Under the pieces are notes generated by a model. The model searched no databases, had not been told where the DNA came from, and was given only the letters and a program-made list of their open reading frames with translations. From Dipetalonema caudispina (Eukaryota > Nematoda > Chromadorea > Rhabditida > Onchocercidae): a DNA stretch of 21,026 nucleotides. This document shows positions 1 to 10,564 of the stretch, piece by piece. A program made the translations under genes and the position numbers. Within the stretch, counting starts at the first letter, position 1; each line of letters starts with the position of its first letter. The DNA is taken from assembly GCA_013365325.1 (NCBI GenBank), contig JABVXV010000618.1, positions 1 to 21,026 of the forward strand. The letters run 5' to 3'.

Positions 1-2375
1 AATATTTGTGGTATATTATCAGGCCTACACCAATGTATGCCATAAGAATCAAAAAATTGAAGGGAATATTCAACAGAATAACCCTAAAATATCATTCCAG
101 AAATTATCATCAGCAAGATACTCGAAAATGAGATGATGAAAAAATTTACCATTGAGCAGATCTAAGAGAATTCATTGCCATATAACGCTGCATTGTAAGC
201 TGATTTGCTGCAAAAAGACACAATATATTTCCTGTACCACCAATTATCAAGGACCAAACCGAGTGTCGGATGCGTGGATCAATTCGAAAACTGCAAGCAA
301 CTGAAAACTGTTGAGGTATAACATGCGTATTCTATTCTTCTCCGATGAAGTCGACCGCATTAAATAAATTTTGTTGAGATTTCAGGTTATTTTTAATTCT
401 CCTCAACGTTTCTTTTTCTTGTGATCTTTTTAGTTAGCACTGGAGTTCATCTCAACACTAAGTCTACCTGACATTTCGTTTAAAAGTATAAATCAAAGGC
501 TTACTCAAGTAACTGCAGGCGACCTCCAACAACAGCGGTTTTCAAAACGTTGTTAAAACCGAAGTGATATAAACTAAGTGAAAAAATCAGTAGCATACTC
601 GCTAAAATTAGTACCATTTGTAAAGCCGAAGTATATATGCTTGCTTTTGCGCCCCCCTAAAAGTTGGATTATGAATCAAACGAAAAAATTCATCCAATTA
701 AACATCTTCCTTTCCCAGTACAGCAACCTACCAACGTCACATAAAGTGCGGCAAGACCTGCCGTCATAACAATTGATACAGATAATGGAATGGAAATAAT
801 TGTCGATAATGCAAGTGCTGGTGCATACAATGCCACACTAATATATATCCAAGTCTGCAAATGAAAATATTCTGACATGTAATTTAATTTATTATTAATG
901 AAGAAGTCGAGAGAAATTGAGCTTATCACCAACCTACCTTGTTCAGCACAATTCTAGTTTCATCCTTAAACCTATCTTATAATTTGTGCGCATTCCCTTA
1001 CAAAAAACTTTGTTCATACAACAGGTAAAATTTAAAAAAACAATACAACTTGAATGTTAGTAGTTGTCGGAAAAAAAAATTTATTGAAATTTAAAAGTTT
1101 TTCAAAATAACATTCTGTCAGCAGTGACGACTGCCATCCGATCAAGAATGATACTGAAGACGCTGATTCTGCAGCTCACTTCACATTTCAATACGCAATA
1201 GAGCACTTTTCAGTTATTTTCCATAACTTATTCAGAAATTTTTCTCTTTATAACAATAATAAGCAGAACAAATTGCAGAAAAGCCTCTACATAAATCAAT
1301 TTAAGTAAGTGATTCGCGTAGAAAATCAGTTACGTCAAACCAAAACTTTCAACCAAGGATATGATTGATCAAAACAACCTGCTATAAAAGCAACAATTTA
1401 AGCTTTGTGATAACCAAACAAAGCAGTGTTACCTGGATGCAGAAGGTAAGTGAAGCCAAGAAGCGACATGCAAAATTGAACCGAATCTCCAAATACTAGA
1501 AATACAAAATAAAATAATAAAATTGGAAGAATTCCCATAATGCATGGAAAGTTCAACAATAGCGGATAAGATACCAACTTCGTATATGCTTGTAAGCTTC
1601 ATATTATAGAAAACAGGCAAGAAACAATAAGCTGCAATGGGAAATGCCACCGCGTACATCGGACCATACCAAAATATCATTGTTCCTTGGTAATAGATCT
1701 GCACGAAAATTCATAGTTTGGGGTAAATTTTAGAAAACATGGATGAATATATGAGTAGTCACATTTTGAAAAAAAAAAAAAAAAAATCTGTGCAAATCTT
1801 TCATCAATGAAAAAGACCTTAAACAGTTAAATGAAATGAATAGAAAGAATTAAGATTAAACCGTAACGCATTTTTAATTGAACAACGTGACAACTATATA
1901 TACCTCTGCAGGAAATCCAAGCAGTGAAACTGCAGAGAGAAATCCCGAACAAACCGATAAAGCTGATGCCAGTACAGACACGCTAGAAAATTATTTCTGC
2001 TGTTTCATTCAAGTAGTCGTTATAACAAACGAACAAAATATCCTGAATTTGTCCGACAATAATCAATAAATTATTACTGCGACATCTGTTATCAAACCAT
2101 GCTTCAAGAAATTAGGATCATTTTCATGAGTGATATTTTCATACGAGAAAATCAACAATGTTTTCGCTCCCAATTTTCCAGGTGTCGATATTGTTGTCAC
2201 ATAGATAACACAAATCTCATATTTTTAATTATAAATAAGCTAAGAATACAAACTTCGACCCATGTAAAATCTGAGCGGCAGATGTTTGTTTTGCACCACG
2301 TAATGCCGTGAATAAGCCGAAAAAGGAAATTGCAACGAGAAGACCTATGAGGACAACTATGTCCACAATATCCAT
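1..2375 (-). CDS. SLC5-family sodium/solute symporter, 5' part (eight exons; truncated by window edge)
   Basis: Plasma-membrane sodium-coupled symporter, closest by eye to the SMCT/SMVT branch (SLC5A5/A6/A8/A12). Exons, 5' to 3': 2375-2254, 1982-1904, 1698-1579, 1495-1433, 854-732, 656-505, 290-150, 83-1. All junctions keep frame, giving about 294 residues of an expected ~600. Family landmarks: first membrane segment at residues 1-25, FPAEIYYQG about 64-72, LTSIYEYLEIRF about 102-113, [10 protein letters not shown] about 136-145, YVTLGGAKA about 166-174, GGRLQLLDF about 213-221, and NQLTMQRY in exon 7. The start was chosen because [13 protein letters not shown] fits the family's first helix and lies just downstream of an AG acceptor. 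The first junction (S40, then AAC=N41) aligns with the family LGGRSM region without a gap. The family's WTD after GGxKA reads YTS here. The exon 3 donor (gttggt) is weak. The substrate cannot be told. The second half lies outside the window. Confidence 0.9.
1769..1786. repeat. A18 homopolymer in SLC5 intron 2
   Basis: A run of 18 A on the plus strand, which is T18 on the sense strand of the symporter gene, in the intron between the exons ending at 1904 and starting at 1698. Confidence 0.95.
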
Positions 2376-2378
2376 AGT

Positions 2379-2395
2379 CTGAATTCAGGTGTCCT
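2379..2395 (-). promoter_or_regulatory. Putative trans-splice acceptor(s) before the SLC5 start
   Basis: On the minus strand a pyrimidine-rich stretch ends in tgtatttcag (AG at 2395-2394), 18 nt before the ATG. A second acceptor, gaattcag (AG at 2380-2379), lies 3 nt before the ATG. Nematode spliced leaders are usually joined this close to the start codon. Which site is used cannot be decided, and a cis-spliced 5' UTR exon is also possible. Confidence 0.45.
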
Positions 2396-2670
2396 GAAAT
2401 ACAGTAAAATCAGTACCGTACCGAAATAGTAACCAGGCTTTTCTGAATCGAAAAAAATTATTTAAATAAAGAAGTATGACAGTCGATAACATACAGCAAC
2501 GGTATCAATCTGCACTATTAATTATTAACAATTATCACAAACCGGAACGAAAGTAATGAACTACGAAGGAAAGAAAAATGTCGCGACAAAATAAATGTCA
2601 GAAAAACGTTAGAGAATGTAGAGTGACGGATGATCAGTGAAGTGTTGGAATGAGAAGAGAAAAGTTGCTG

Positions 2671-2686
2671 AAAAAAAAAAAAAAAA
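2671..2686. repeat. A16 homopolymer
   Basis: Uninterrupted run of 16 A in a purine-rich stretch upstream of the symporter gene. Confidence 0.95.
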
Positions 2687-3922
2687 GGAAATAAAATGGA
2701 GATATAGCAGTCATAAAGAGAGGCTCAACAATGGAAAAGAAAATGCAATGTTTTGCAACAACCCATGCATACATCAACATTCAAAATTAAGTCTTACTTA
2801 GAATTAAAAAAAGAACACAGATTGAAATGAGATTTGGAAAACCCATAAATAATAGCCGAAATTACAAAGGACACCTGCAGGGTGCAATATACTTACCTTA
2901 CCAATCACATCTACTCACCGAGAATGGAATTTCAAAAGCAGCAGGAAGCGCAGAGATCTATTATTCATGGAGTAAACTGTCGACATGCAAATGCAGATTG
3001 TATGCAATGTGGGTGCGACAAAGAATAGTGTGATAATTGATAAGATGGACAGAGCACATCGGATAGAGTAAGATGTGAAAAAGGAAAGAGTGTGAAAGTT
3101 CAAATGTTTCTGGTATGAGGAAGATGGGAAAGATGGAGAGTGCAGTGATGCTTTAACATTTTCATATTTGAAGGAAGAGGGAAAGGTGGATTCTTTTCCT
3201 GATGAATAATTCATCGGAAGGTGCTTGCTCATGCGGGACTATTGAAGAAAGGAAGCAAAACATTGTTTACATGCACAGTTCGCCATAAACCCCTTTTACA
3301 ACAACTGGGAAACGGGGAAGACGGATGAGTTCTCTGCTCATGAAGTCATATTACCGACTATGATACTTTACTTTTCAAGTATTTTCGTAATACTTTCCAA
3401 ATTGTCTTCGCTATTCTTCAAGAAATTAGTTCAATTCATTTATAGATTCTTACCTCAGGATAAAAACTGTATTATTTCAATGCTACTGTAATAACCGCAA
3501 TCTATATGGGTGAATTGTGAGCATGAGCAAATGTCGTGTTGTAAAGATAGCATGTATAGAAAGTTGTTGTGAGCTGTAAATTTGTCGTTCGTTGTTTTGG
3601 AAATTATCAGTCAACTAGCAGACGAATCCTATAGACAATTTTTTGTTCTTCCTACAATACGGTAATTTATTGATTACAGTAACCAGAGATTCGAGTAACA
3701 GAATAGCGTCCAGCATAATGATGTTGTCATTTATGCTAAATTATTCGTGAATATCTAATGTTTTTCCTCTAAATTTGCTTAGTTACCCTTACGGAAATAA
3801 ATATTACAATATTGTAAGGTATGAGTAGTGCTGTGTATTTAAGACAGATTTTGTTCAACAATCATTTGTGAAATGATTTATCTCATCGACAAAGGTGCAA
3901 ATACATAGTAGATCTTATGCTT

Positions 3923-3940
3923 TTCTGGAATATTCTCGAG
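3923..3940. promoter_or_regulatory. Heat-shock-element-like array
   Basis: The stretch TTCTGGAATATTCTCGAG consists of four alternating 5-bp units, TTCnnGAAnnTTCnnGAg, with only the last unit off consensus by one base. HSF binding sites are at least three such units. It lies about 1.55 kb upstream of the symporter start and 3.3 kb upstream of the amino-acid transporter start. Function is inferred from the motif alone, and the distance is long for a worm promoter. Confidence 0.3.
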
Positions 3941-4215
3941 AATGCTTTAGCTAAGTTAGAATTATTTATGTTCTCTTAGAAAACAAGGAGAAGCCATTCA
4001 TCCCTTTAATATGGTACCATTCGTCTGTAATTCTACCTGTTTCGGTTTTTCAAATATTACTATTAAGTATCAATGAACCTTCCTTCATTTAATACTTCTC
4101 CGCATTTGTTCCATTTCTGAACCGTTTTGGCACTTGATAATTCCGATCGGTTAAGCATAGTGATAGCCTAAAAAGCAACCTTCGTGAACCAAAGGGTCGA
4201 AGTTCTGCTACTGAG

Positions 4216-4290
<75 letters not shown>
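4216..4290. repeat. Compound microsatellite (TA)12-13 (GT)25
   Basis: An alternating TA tract (4216-4240) runs directly into 25 GT units (4241-4290). It is the longest simple repeat in the window, lies between the divergent genes, and produces spurious poly-CV and poly-HT open frames on the two strands. Confidence 0.97.
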
Positions 4291-4293
<3 letters not shown>

Positions 4294-4498
4294 ATATCCC
4301 TCACAAATACAGTTACGTACATTTCGAATATTTGTTCATTAGGTGGTCAAATAGCGCAGGAAATGATTGGAACCCGGTTGATGGCAGAAGTTGGATCTCT
4401 ATTGCTGCATACATTATCTACATATCTTTTTTTAAAAGTCAAATTACTTTTTGTAATGCTGCATCGAATTTCCAGTTATCCAATGATCTGATTTCATT

Positions 4499-4554
4499 CT
4501 TGATTAAAAATATTTTTCCGTTTCCAAAGAAGTGGAGAAATATTTTTAATCAAG
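4499..4554. repeat. 21-bp inverted repeat with 14-nt spacer (hairpin)
   Basis: The arms at 4499-4519 and 4534-4554 are complementary over 21 bp with one mismatch. The spacer is 14 nt. The stem is AT-rich and has no T-run terminator or neighbouring gene to explain it. It could be a small foldback element remnant, a short hairpin RNA or chance. Confidence 0.8.
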
Positions 4555-6442
4555 GATTAAACTTGGGATATTATTGGTTTATAATATAAGGGATCAATGA
4601 CGATTTGTTTCTGTTCTCCTCACGCATAAATCTCCCGGCTCTTTGTTGACCTCCTACATATCGTGATGAAGAATGAAGCAATTGTACGAAATGCTCTTTG
4701 AAACAAATAACGATTTCCGAGACAGTTTTATCTCTAACGAGAATAATATTCAGGTCGCATTTTCTCGCATGAGTGCATGCATGGACTGAGGGAAATGTCA
4801 GGATTGTGACACCTCTGAGAAAGAACTGGAGGGACGGGAGAAATGCGATAGCAAATATTATCTAATGTCATTACCAATCGGTCTCATGCAAACTAATAAA
4901 CTATATAATGACAAACACATACACTCAAGCAGAAATACAGCACGTGAAATAATTACATAAGTTGACATCTGATCAAAAGCTCCGAAGTTTTACGGCTTCT
5001 GGTAAATACTTTATTGCTACTTGCTATTGCAGAAATAATTGTAACATTATATGCAATTGTATATTTATGTTGCTGAATTTCTCATCTATGACTCATCTAT
5101 CCAAAATTTTATTCTTACGTTAAATACCCGTTGCGTCCCTAAAATTTTTAATATTTATCGTTTTTATTGGGAACTTTCCAAGAAAACGAAAATAAATTTG
5201 CAAAGCGAAAGTAACTCGATTGACTTTGCAATCATTACTGAAAACTAATTAGTTGGTTTGTAAATTGCAAGTGCTTCAAATTGATTGAGATTAGGACGAC
5301 TTCCAAACAATGGTCAATACTTTTTAAACGAATGACTACATAAGGAGAAGAATTAGTAATATACTTGCTGTTTGGGGAAAATAACACTCTCGCGCCCATA
5401 ACATTTCCTTCCATTTCCATCATTCCTTTACTTTTTAAATATAGAAGGCTTTGTACTTCGCCGTATTTCCTCTTGATTTTCCAATCATTATTGAGAACGA
5501 GGATTGAAAACTATTTTTTTATCAAATACTTTTCTTTTTAAATCTGGTAGAAAGCTTAGTGGCACAATAATCGATTAATCAATAAAAGATGGTTCTAACT
5601 ACAACAGTCATGACGTAAATTTTATATCAATATTAAAGAGAATAATTTAGAAACTCTGGGATAAATGCATGACGGAATATTTCAAATTATCCAACATGAC
5701 ATGCTTACCGTTCCGCGAATCTTTCCTATTCATATTAACCGCACACTGCTAAACCTGTACTTTTTTTTCATCGGACTAGTCGAAGAATACCTTGATCCGA
5801 TATCATTCCTATCATATTACACCATATATATGTTTTGAAATAAACAAGAGGTCATTGTAATGAATTTGCGTATTTTTTATTCAGCAGAACTCTTGTCTCC
5901 GATAAGTTCCGATTCCGAATTTTGACAATTTTAATTTGGAATACTAAATACCACAAACGAGATATAGATGAAGTGGCCGAGATTTTCGTTGTAGAACTAT
6001 TGCCTAGTAACTTTTCTAACTCTGTCCTACTAAGCAGGTTGTTTTGTTTTACCTTTTCTTGTGGACTGGTAATGCAGCGGTTGGCAGTCCAGTCCAGCAA
6101 GATGGAGTTATGAAAATCGATGTATTATTAGAATAGCTTTGTGAACAAATGGTGAAAAATTACAACGAAAAGAATGATCTGTAATGTTTGAAAGAGCGAT
6201 CGAAAAAAGAGAAGAGCTTTGTGCATAAAGAGATATTAATCCTTATTCTCTTATAATCATCGACCTTTGCCCTACGAAATATGTCATTCAAAAAGGAGCT
6301 AACACACAAAAAGGCTTTGTTACCAAAAACTAAACATCAAAAAAAAAATTAACATAATAAATGTGGATTTTTTTTTCCTGAAACATCAAAAATTAATAAT
6401 ACAAATGTGGTTTTCGCTCTTTAATCTTCTTCCTTTTCTGCA

Positions 6443-6461
6443 TTTTTTTTTTTTTTTTTTT
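6443..6461. repeat. T19 homopolymer
   Basis: Run of 19 T in the divergent intergenic region, about 820 bp upstream of the amino-acid transporter start. Confidence 0.95.
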
Positions 6462-7250
6462 CGTGTTACAGGAGTGATGAAGTGATTTAGGATGGTGAAA
6501 TGTTGCCCCAACCATTGCTATTTTCCAGGAATAAGGTTGAGAAATGAGAGAGTACCTCCTCCGATTGTATCTAGGCAAATGTAAACTAAAGAAGTAGAAA
6601 AACTACGGTCAGACATTTTACGTATTTAAAGGTTGGATGAATCGACCTGAAGAAACATAACCCAGTATGAGTGACTTCTTCAACAATTTGGTTCTCCCTT
6701 AACTATCGGATCATTTGAATAACTACTAGTTACGGGAACTATACCCTACTAACGATAACGGGAAAACAATAAACCATCTATTTAGGTTGGGATAACGTTA
6801 ATTCATAATGCGGCCATAGTTATCTCAAGCAAAGGCCAAGTGAAATCAAGGGATTTGTTGGGATTTATGTTGTTTTGAAAGAGTCGGAGTATTTTCGTTG
6901 ATTCAGAATTCCCGGGGATCGAGGGTTGGCAGATTGTTGATGCTTCTGTGTTAGTTCCGTTAGTTCAATTCTGTTTTTTGTTTGCAAATTTTAGCTGAAG
7001 GTTATTGATCGTGGTATGACAAATCGTCATATCATTGTACTGTGTTGTTGTTCTTGAACTTCCATGTTATTAGTGTTCTGTTATTGTATGTTAATTCTGT
7101 CTTGTGTATTTTATAAATAGGTTTTGGAACATACATTTGCGTCAGATATATGTATGTGTTTATTCGTTTAGTGACCTGTGTTCACATATTTACGTAGTGG
7201 TTTACTTATTTGTGGACGTGTTGCGTTATATTAGTGATTAGTTAAATTAC

Positions 7251-7263
7251 AATTTATTTTCAG
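7251..7263 (+). promoter_or_regulatory. Putative spliced-leader acceptor of the SLC7 gene
   Basis: The stretch aatttattttcag ends with AG at 7262-7263, 20 nt before the ATG at 7284. It matches the nematode acceptor consensus TTTTCAG, and no coding frame leads into it, so trans-splicing (SL1 type) is the simplest reading. A cis-spliced 5' UTR exon cannot be excluded. Confidence 0.6.
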
Positions 7264-7283
7264 CTTTTACTGTCATAATTAAG

Positions 7284-8289
7284 ATGGGCTCAAAAAATGG
7301 TGCTTCTACAAAAGATGACAATACTGGTCTTGCGAAATCGCTAACACTGTTTAATGGTGTTTCCATAATCGTCGGATGTATCATTGGGTCTGGGATATTC
7401 GTTTCTCCGACTGGTGTTCAAGAAAGTAGGTAGTGGTCATTCTTTACTTTTTTAGGACCATACAATGATTCCATAAAATTATTTATTTCTTTGCGTAATA
7501 AGGATATTTCTGTACAGATTCATATTTCCTGCTGAATTGATGGATATTTCTAATTTTAGAAGCGGGAAGTGTCGGATTGTCACTGATTGTGTGGGTTGCT
7601 TGTGGTTTGTTTGCTGCGATTGGTGCATACTGTTACGCCGAACTTGGCACCCTAATTCACAAATCGGGTGGTGATTATGCTTATATTATGGAATCATTTG
7701 GACCATTTCTGGCATTCATACGTCTTTGGGTTGAAGCTGTGGTGGTAAGGTGAATTTCAAAAACATATCATGCTTGTTGTTGAAAATTGCTTGTGGTTCA
7801 TTTTCGAATCTCCTGTTTTTATTTCTCATTACATTTGATTGCAGACCGTGCACTTGCACAGTTGTAGCATTGACTTTTGCGATATACATGCTACGACCGT
7901 TTTATCCGAATTGTGAACCACCTGGTGGACTTCCAGCATTGCTTGCAACAATTCTGCTTAGTAAGTTCTTGCAAAAATGATTTTAAATGTTTGGGATCTG
8001 TCTTCACCCAGTTATTTGAGGGATGAATGGGAATAAATGAATTCAATAATGTTTTGGGAGCTTTTTTGAGTGATCTACCATCTTCGTTGTTTAATTGATT
8101 CTTTTATTTTTTTACAGTAATTCTAACGGCAATAAATTGTATGTCAATACGGTTAGCAACTTTCGTTCAGGATTTTTTCACTGTTGCAAAGCTGTTTGCA
8201 CTGTGTTTGATTATTGTCACTGGTGCAGTGCTATTAATATCAGGTTGTTTTCTTTTTCTCTATCATATATTGCTCTTTGCGCTTTTTTC

Positions 8290-8321
<32 letters not shown>

Positions 8322-10409
8322 GAATAACAGTAGTATGTTTCGTTTACTTTCAATTATGCCGAGTGATGTTAAATTAAATTCCATTATATGGACATCTAAT
8401 TACAGGGAAGCCACAGTATAGAGAATCGTTCGAAAACATATTCGAAAATACGACCCCTGACATTGGAACTGCATCTTTGGCGTTTTATTCTGGTCTTTTT
8501 GCATATCAAGGATGGAATTATCTGAATTTCATCGTTGAGGAATTGCAGAATCCAAGACGGTATTTCTTTTTACTAAATGCTGTTGCAATCTTTCTAGATG
8601 TTTTTTCGTATTGTGTGGCATAACTGAAATGTATTTGAGTTATCTTTAATAGGTAAATATGTTGATCCACTAATTAGAAGAATTATTTGTTCAGTATATA
8701 TTTATTTTGTTCGTTGCATTTAATGTTAACATGAAATGCATTTAATGTTAACATTATAATGTTAACATGAAACGATTTATAATTAAACTATTGTTATGTA
8801 GTATTGAGAAATTATTTCAGTAATTTACCGCTGGCAATCGCCATATCATGTACTATATGCACGGTGATCTATGTGTTGACAAATGTTGCTTTATACACGG
8901 TGATCACCCCGGATGAAATGTTAAGTAGTCCAGCGGTTGCTGTTGTAAGTTGTATTTACATTATTCTCCTTGAGCGTTTGCTTTGGAAAAGTAAGCGTAT
9001 ACTAGTCTAACATTACATAAATTTTTAATAAATTCTAGACTTCAACTTAGAACTGTTTTTTTTTTTTTTTTTTTGTACTTTCTTTTAGGAATTCGCTAAC
9101 AAAATGTTTGGACCATTTGCCTTTGTAATGCCTATATTTGTTGCATGCTCAACAATTGGTTCAGCAAATGGAGTAATTTTCACTTCATCCAGGTTTTGGA
9201 ATTAATTTTAAATAAAGCTTTTCAAGGCGTGAAGATTCTGATTTTTGCTTATCAAATTGATTTTCAGACTGTTTTATGTTGGAGCACGAGAAGGGCACAT
9301 GCCACTAGTTTTAACAATGATCAACAAAAATACCCGTACACCAATTCCTGCAGTTATCTTCACGGTTTGTCATAGTTTTTGTAAAACCTAATTTTTATGA
9401 ATGATCTTGCGAAGCTGAATTTGAAATTGAAATAATGGAACACTGTGAGACATTTTTCTAATATGATGCCGCATTTTTCTAGTTCGTTACCTCATTGTTA
9501 ATCAATTTTTAATGTTTAATTAATAACGTAATGCTACTTAGCATTATTTTTTAGCAATATAATGAAAAGACTTAGTATTATTTTATGACATGTATTTTCC
9601 AGGGATTACTTTCCATAGCTTTCCTTACTTTGTCGGATAATGTCTTTTCACTTATCAATTATATCCAAATAGTGTATTGGTTGGCTATTGCCTGCGTTGT
9701 TGCAGCGCTGTTTTGGTTGCGAAAAAAAATGCCGGATGCTGAAAGGCCTATCAAGGTTAGTATTTTATGCGGTATCGAGGATTATTTTTTTGGTTTTCCA
9801 TAGAGATTGGTGCCACCTTTCTGTTTGACCTCTATAATTGTTATAGTTTTCCAGGTCAGCCTCGTCTTCCCGATAATTTTTTTCCTTGGATGTATTGCTT
9901 TAGTGATCGTCCCTATCGTTGGTTCACCGAAGGATACAGGTTCGTTCCTTTATTCAAAAGGGATGGCTTTTTCATTTCTCTTTTATTCTATCTGAATTTC
10001 TCGATAGATTTAATACACTTCTGGATTTGTATGAGATACATCTATCCTTTCCAGCAATTGGTATTGGAATAATGCTTACTGCAATTCCTGTTTACTTAAT
10101 ATTTGTGGCTTGGAAAAATAAGCCAAAATGCATTGGGATGGCTTCAGGTATTTCATCACTTGATTCCATTTATATTTCACTACTAGCCTCAGAAATAAAT
10201 TAGCTGATGGTTAAGGCTTCGGCGCACTAAGAAGCTTTTGCTTTCTGGAGGCTTTCTGCCTTTTTTGTTATGAGTTCGCTTTTTTATATTGTGTACATTT
10301 TTGATTTCTATCTGTCGAATAAATTAACTTGATGAATTCAATTGCAGAAATAATGACCAAGTTTATCCAAAAGTTGTTTATTGTTGTGGACGATACGAAG
10401 GAGCCATGA
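7284..10409 (+). CDS. SLC7/LAT-family heteromeric amino-acid transporter light chain (AAT-like), complete
   Basis: Twelve-TM amino-acid exchanger of the APC superfamily. Exons: 7284-7425, 7560-7749, 7845-7960, 8118-8243, 8406-8559, 8821-8944, 9089-9192, 9268-9364, 9603-9755, 9855-9939, 10055-10147, 10348-10409. They join in phase to 1446 nt (481 residues plus stop), a normal family length (about 480-530). Landmarks: TM1 substrate motif [10 protein letters not shown] (33-42), [16 protein letters not shown] helix 3 start, [15 protein letters not shown] (109-123), RPFYPNC with Cys134, [15 protein letters not shown] (219-233) and NPRRNLPLAI in TM6, and [13 protein letters not shown] downstream. 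Cys134 sits where human light chains form the disulfide to an SLC3 heavy chain, so it probably acts as a heterodimer at the cell surface. The start is the first in-frame ATG after the acceptor. The tail ends DDTKEP with no clear PDZ motif. Substrate class is not decidable; it resembles nematode AAT-1/AAT-3-type proteins. Confidence 0.95.
8292..8317. repeat. T26 homopolymer in SLC7 intron 4
   Basis: Run of 26 T on the sense strand, preceded by another six T after a single C. It lies in the 162-nt intron between exons 4 and 5. Confidence 0.95.
8716..8772. repeat. Short tandem repeat (22-bp unit, about 2.5 copies) in SLC7 intron 5
   Basis: The unit gcatttaatgttaacatgaa recurs at 8716 and 8738, with a third, degenerate copy at about 8754-8772. 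Each copy carries the 8-10 bp palindrome (at)gttaac(at). The array lies wholly in the intron between 8560 and 8820. Confidence 0.85.
9056..9074. repeat. T19 homopolymer upstream of SLC7 exon 7
   Basis: Run of 19 T on the sense strand, ending 14 nt before the exon 7 acceptor (tttag, AG at 9087-9088). It may serve as an extended polypyrimidine tract. Confidence 0.95.
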
Positions 10410-10558
10410 GTGAGGTTCGCCAAACTTGCTTATCCTCGATTTTTTGATTACATCCTTACCTGTAAAATCTTAGCGTTTGTCATGAGAAATGTGGACATGC
10501 AGCCGTGCATTCGGTAAGTGGAAGGATCTCATCAGTTCTCTGTCTTTGTATTCTCTTA

Positions 10559-10564
10559 AATAAA
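10559..10564 (+). terminator. Polyadenylation signal AATAAA of the SLC7 gene
   Basis: Canonical AATAAA 150 nt after the stop codon, the first such hexamer downstream of it on the plus strand. Nematode 3' UTRs are often this short. Cleavage would be expected around 10575-10590. Confidence 0.55.

Larger units (their letters stand above)
2396..7250. other. Divergent intergenic region without a recognisable gene
   Basis: About 4.9 kb separates the starts of the leftward symporter gene and the rightward amino-acid transporter gene. Both promoters must lie here. Open frames of 60-105 codons exist (for example minus 3232-2915, minus 6100-5852 and plus 5922-6113), but none shows a family motif, a convincing splice structure or a credible start. 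The plus strand is purine-rich around 2560-3250. I see no tRNA, rRNA or transposase remnants. Repeats and one possible regulatory site are listed separately. Confidence 0.6.

Noticed and set aside
2031..2042. Possible 12-nt microexon in SLC5 intron 1, flanked by attcag and gtttgt and in phase.
   Set aside because: Joining exon 1 directly to exon 2 aligns with the family (LHGSNV with LGGRSM) without any gap, while the microexon would insert four extra residues.
2915..3232. Minus-strand open frame of 105 codons.
   Set aside because: Low-complexity Ser/Phe/Leu composition arising from purine-rich plus-strand DNA; no motif and no splice partners.
4089..4491. Open frames rich in Cys-Val or His-Thr repeats.
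   Set aside because: They are translations of the GT/TA microsatellite, not genes.
5852..6113. Overlapping open frames on both strands (82 and 63 codons).
   Set aside because: No recognisable family, no conserved motif and no flanking exons. Two-strand openness suggests chance.
6906..6920. GAATTCCCGGGGATC, identical to a common cloning-vector polylinker segment (EcoRI-SmaI-BamHI part).
   Set aside because: Only 15 bp match and the next base differs from the BamHI site. The flanks look like ordinary host sequence, so chance is more likely than a vector join. A read-level check of the junction would settle it.
9767..10203. Plus-strand frames of 62-101 codons around SLC7 exons 10 and 11.
   Set aside because: They are read-through of true exons into introns, or other frames of them. 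The spliced model keeps the family sequence in phase.
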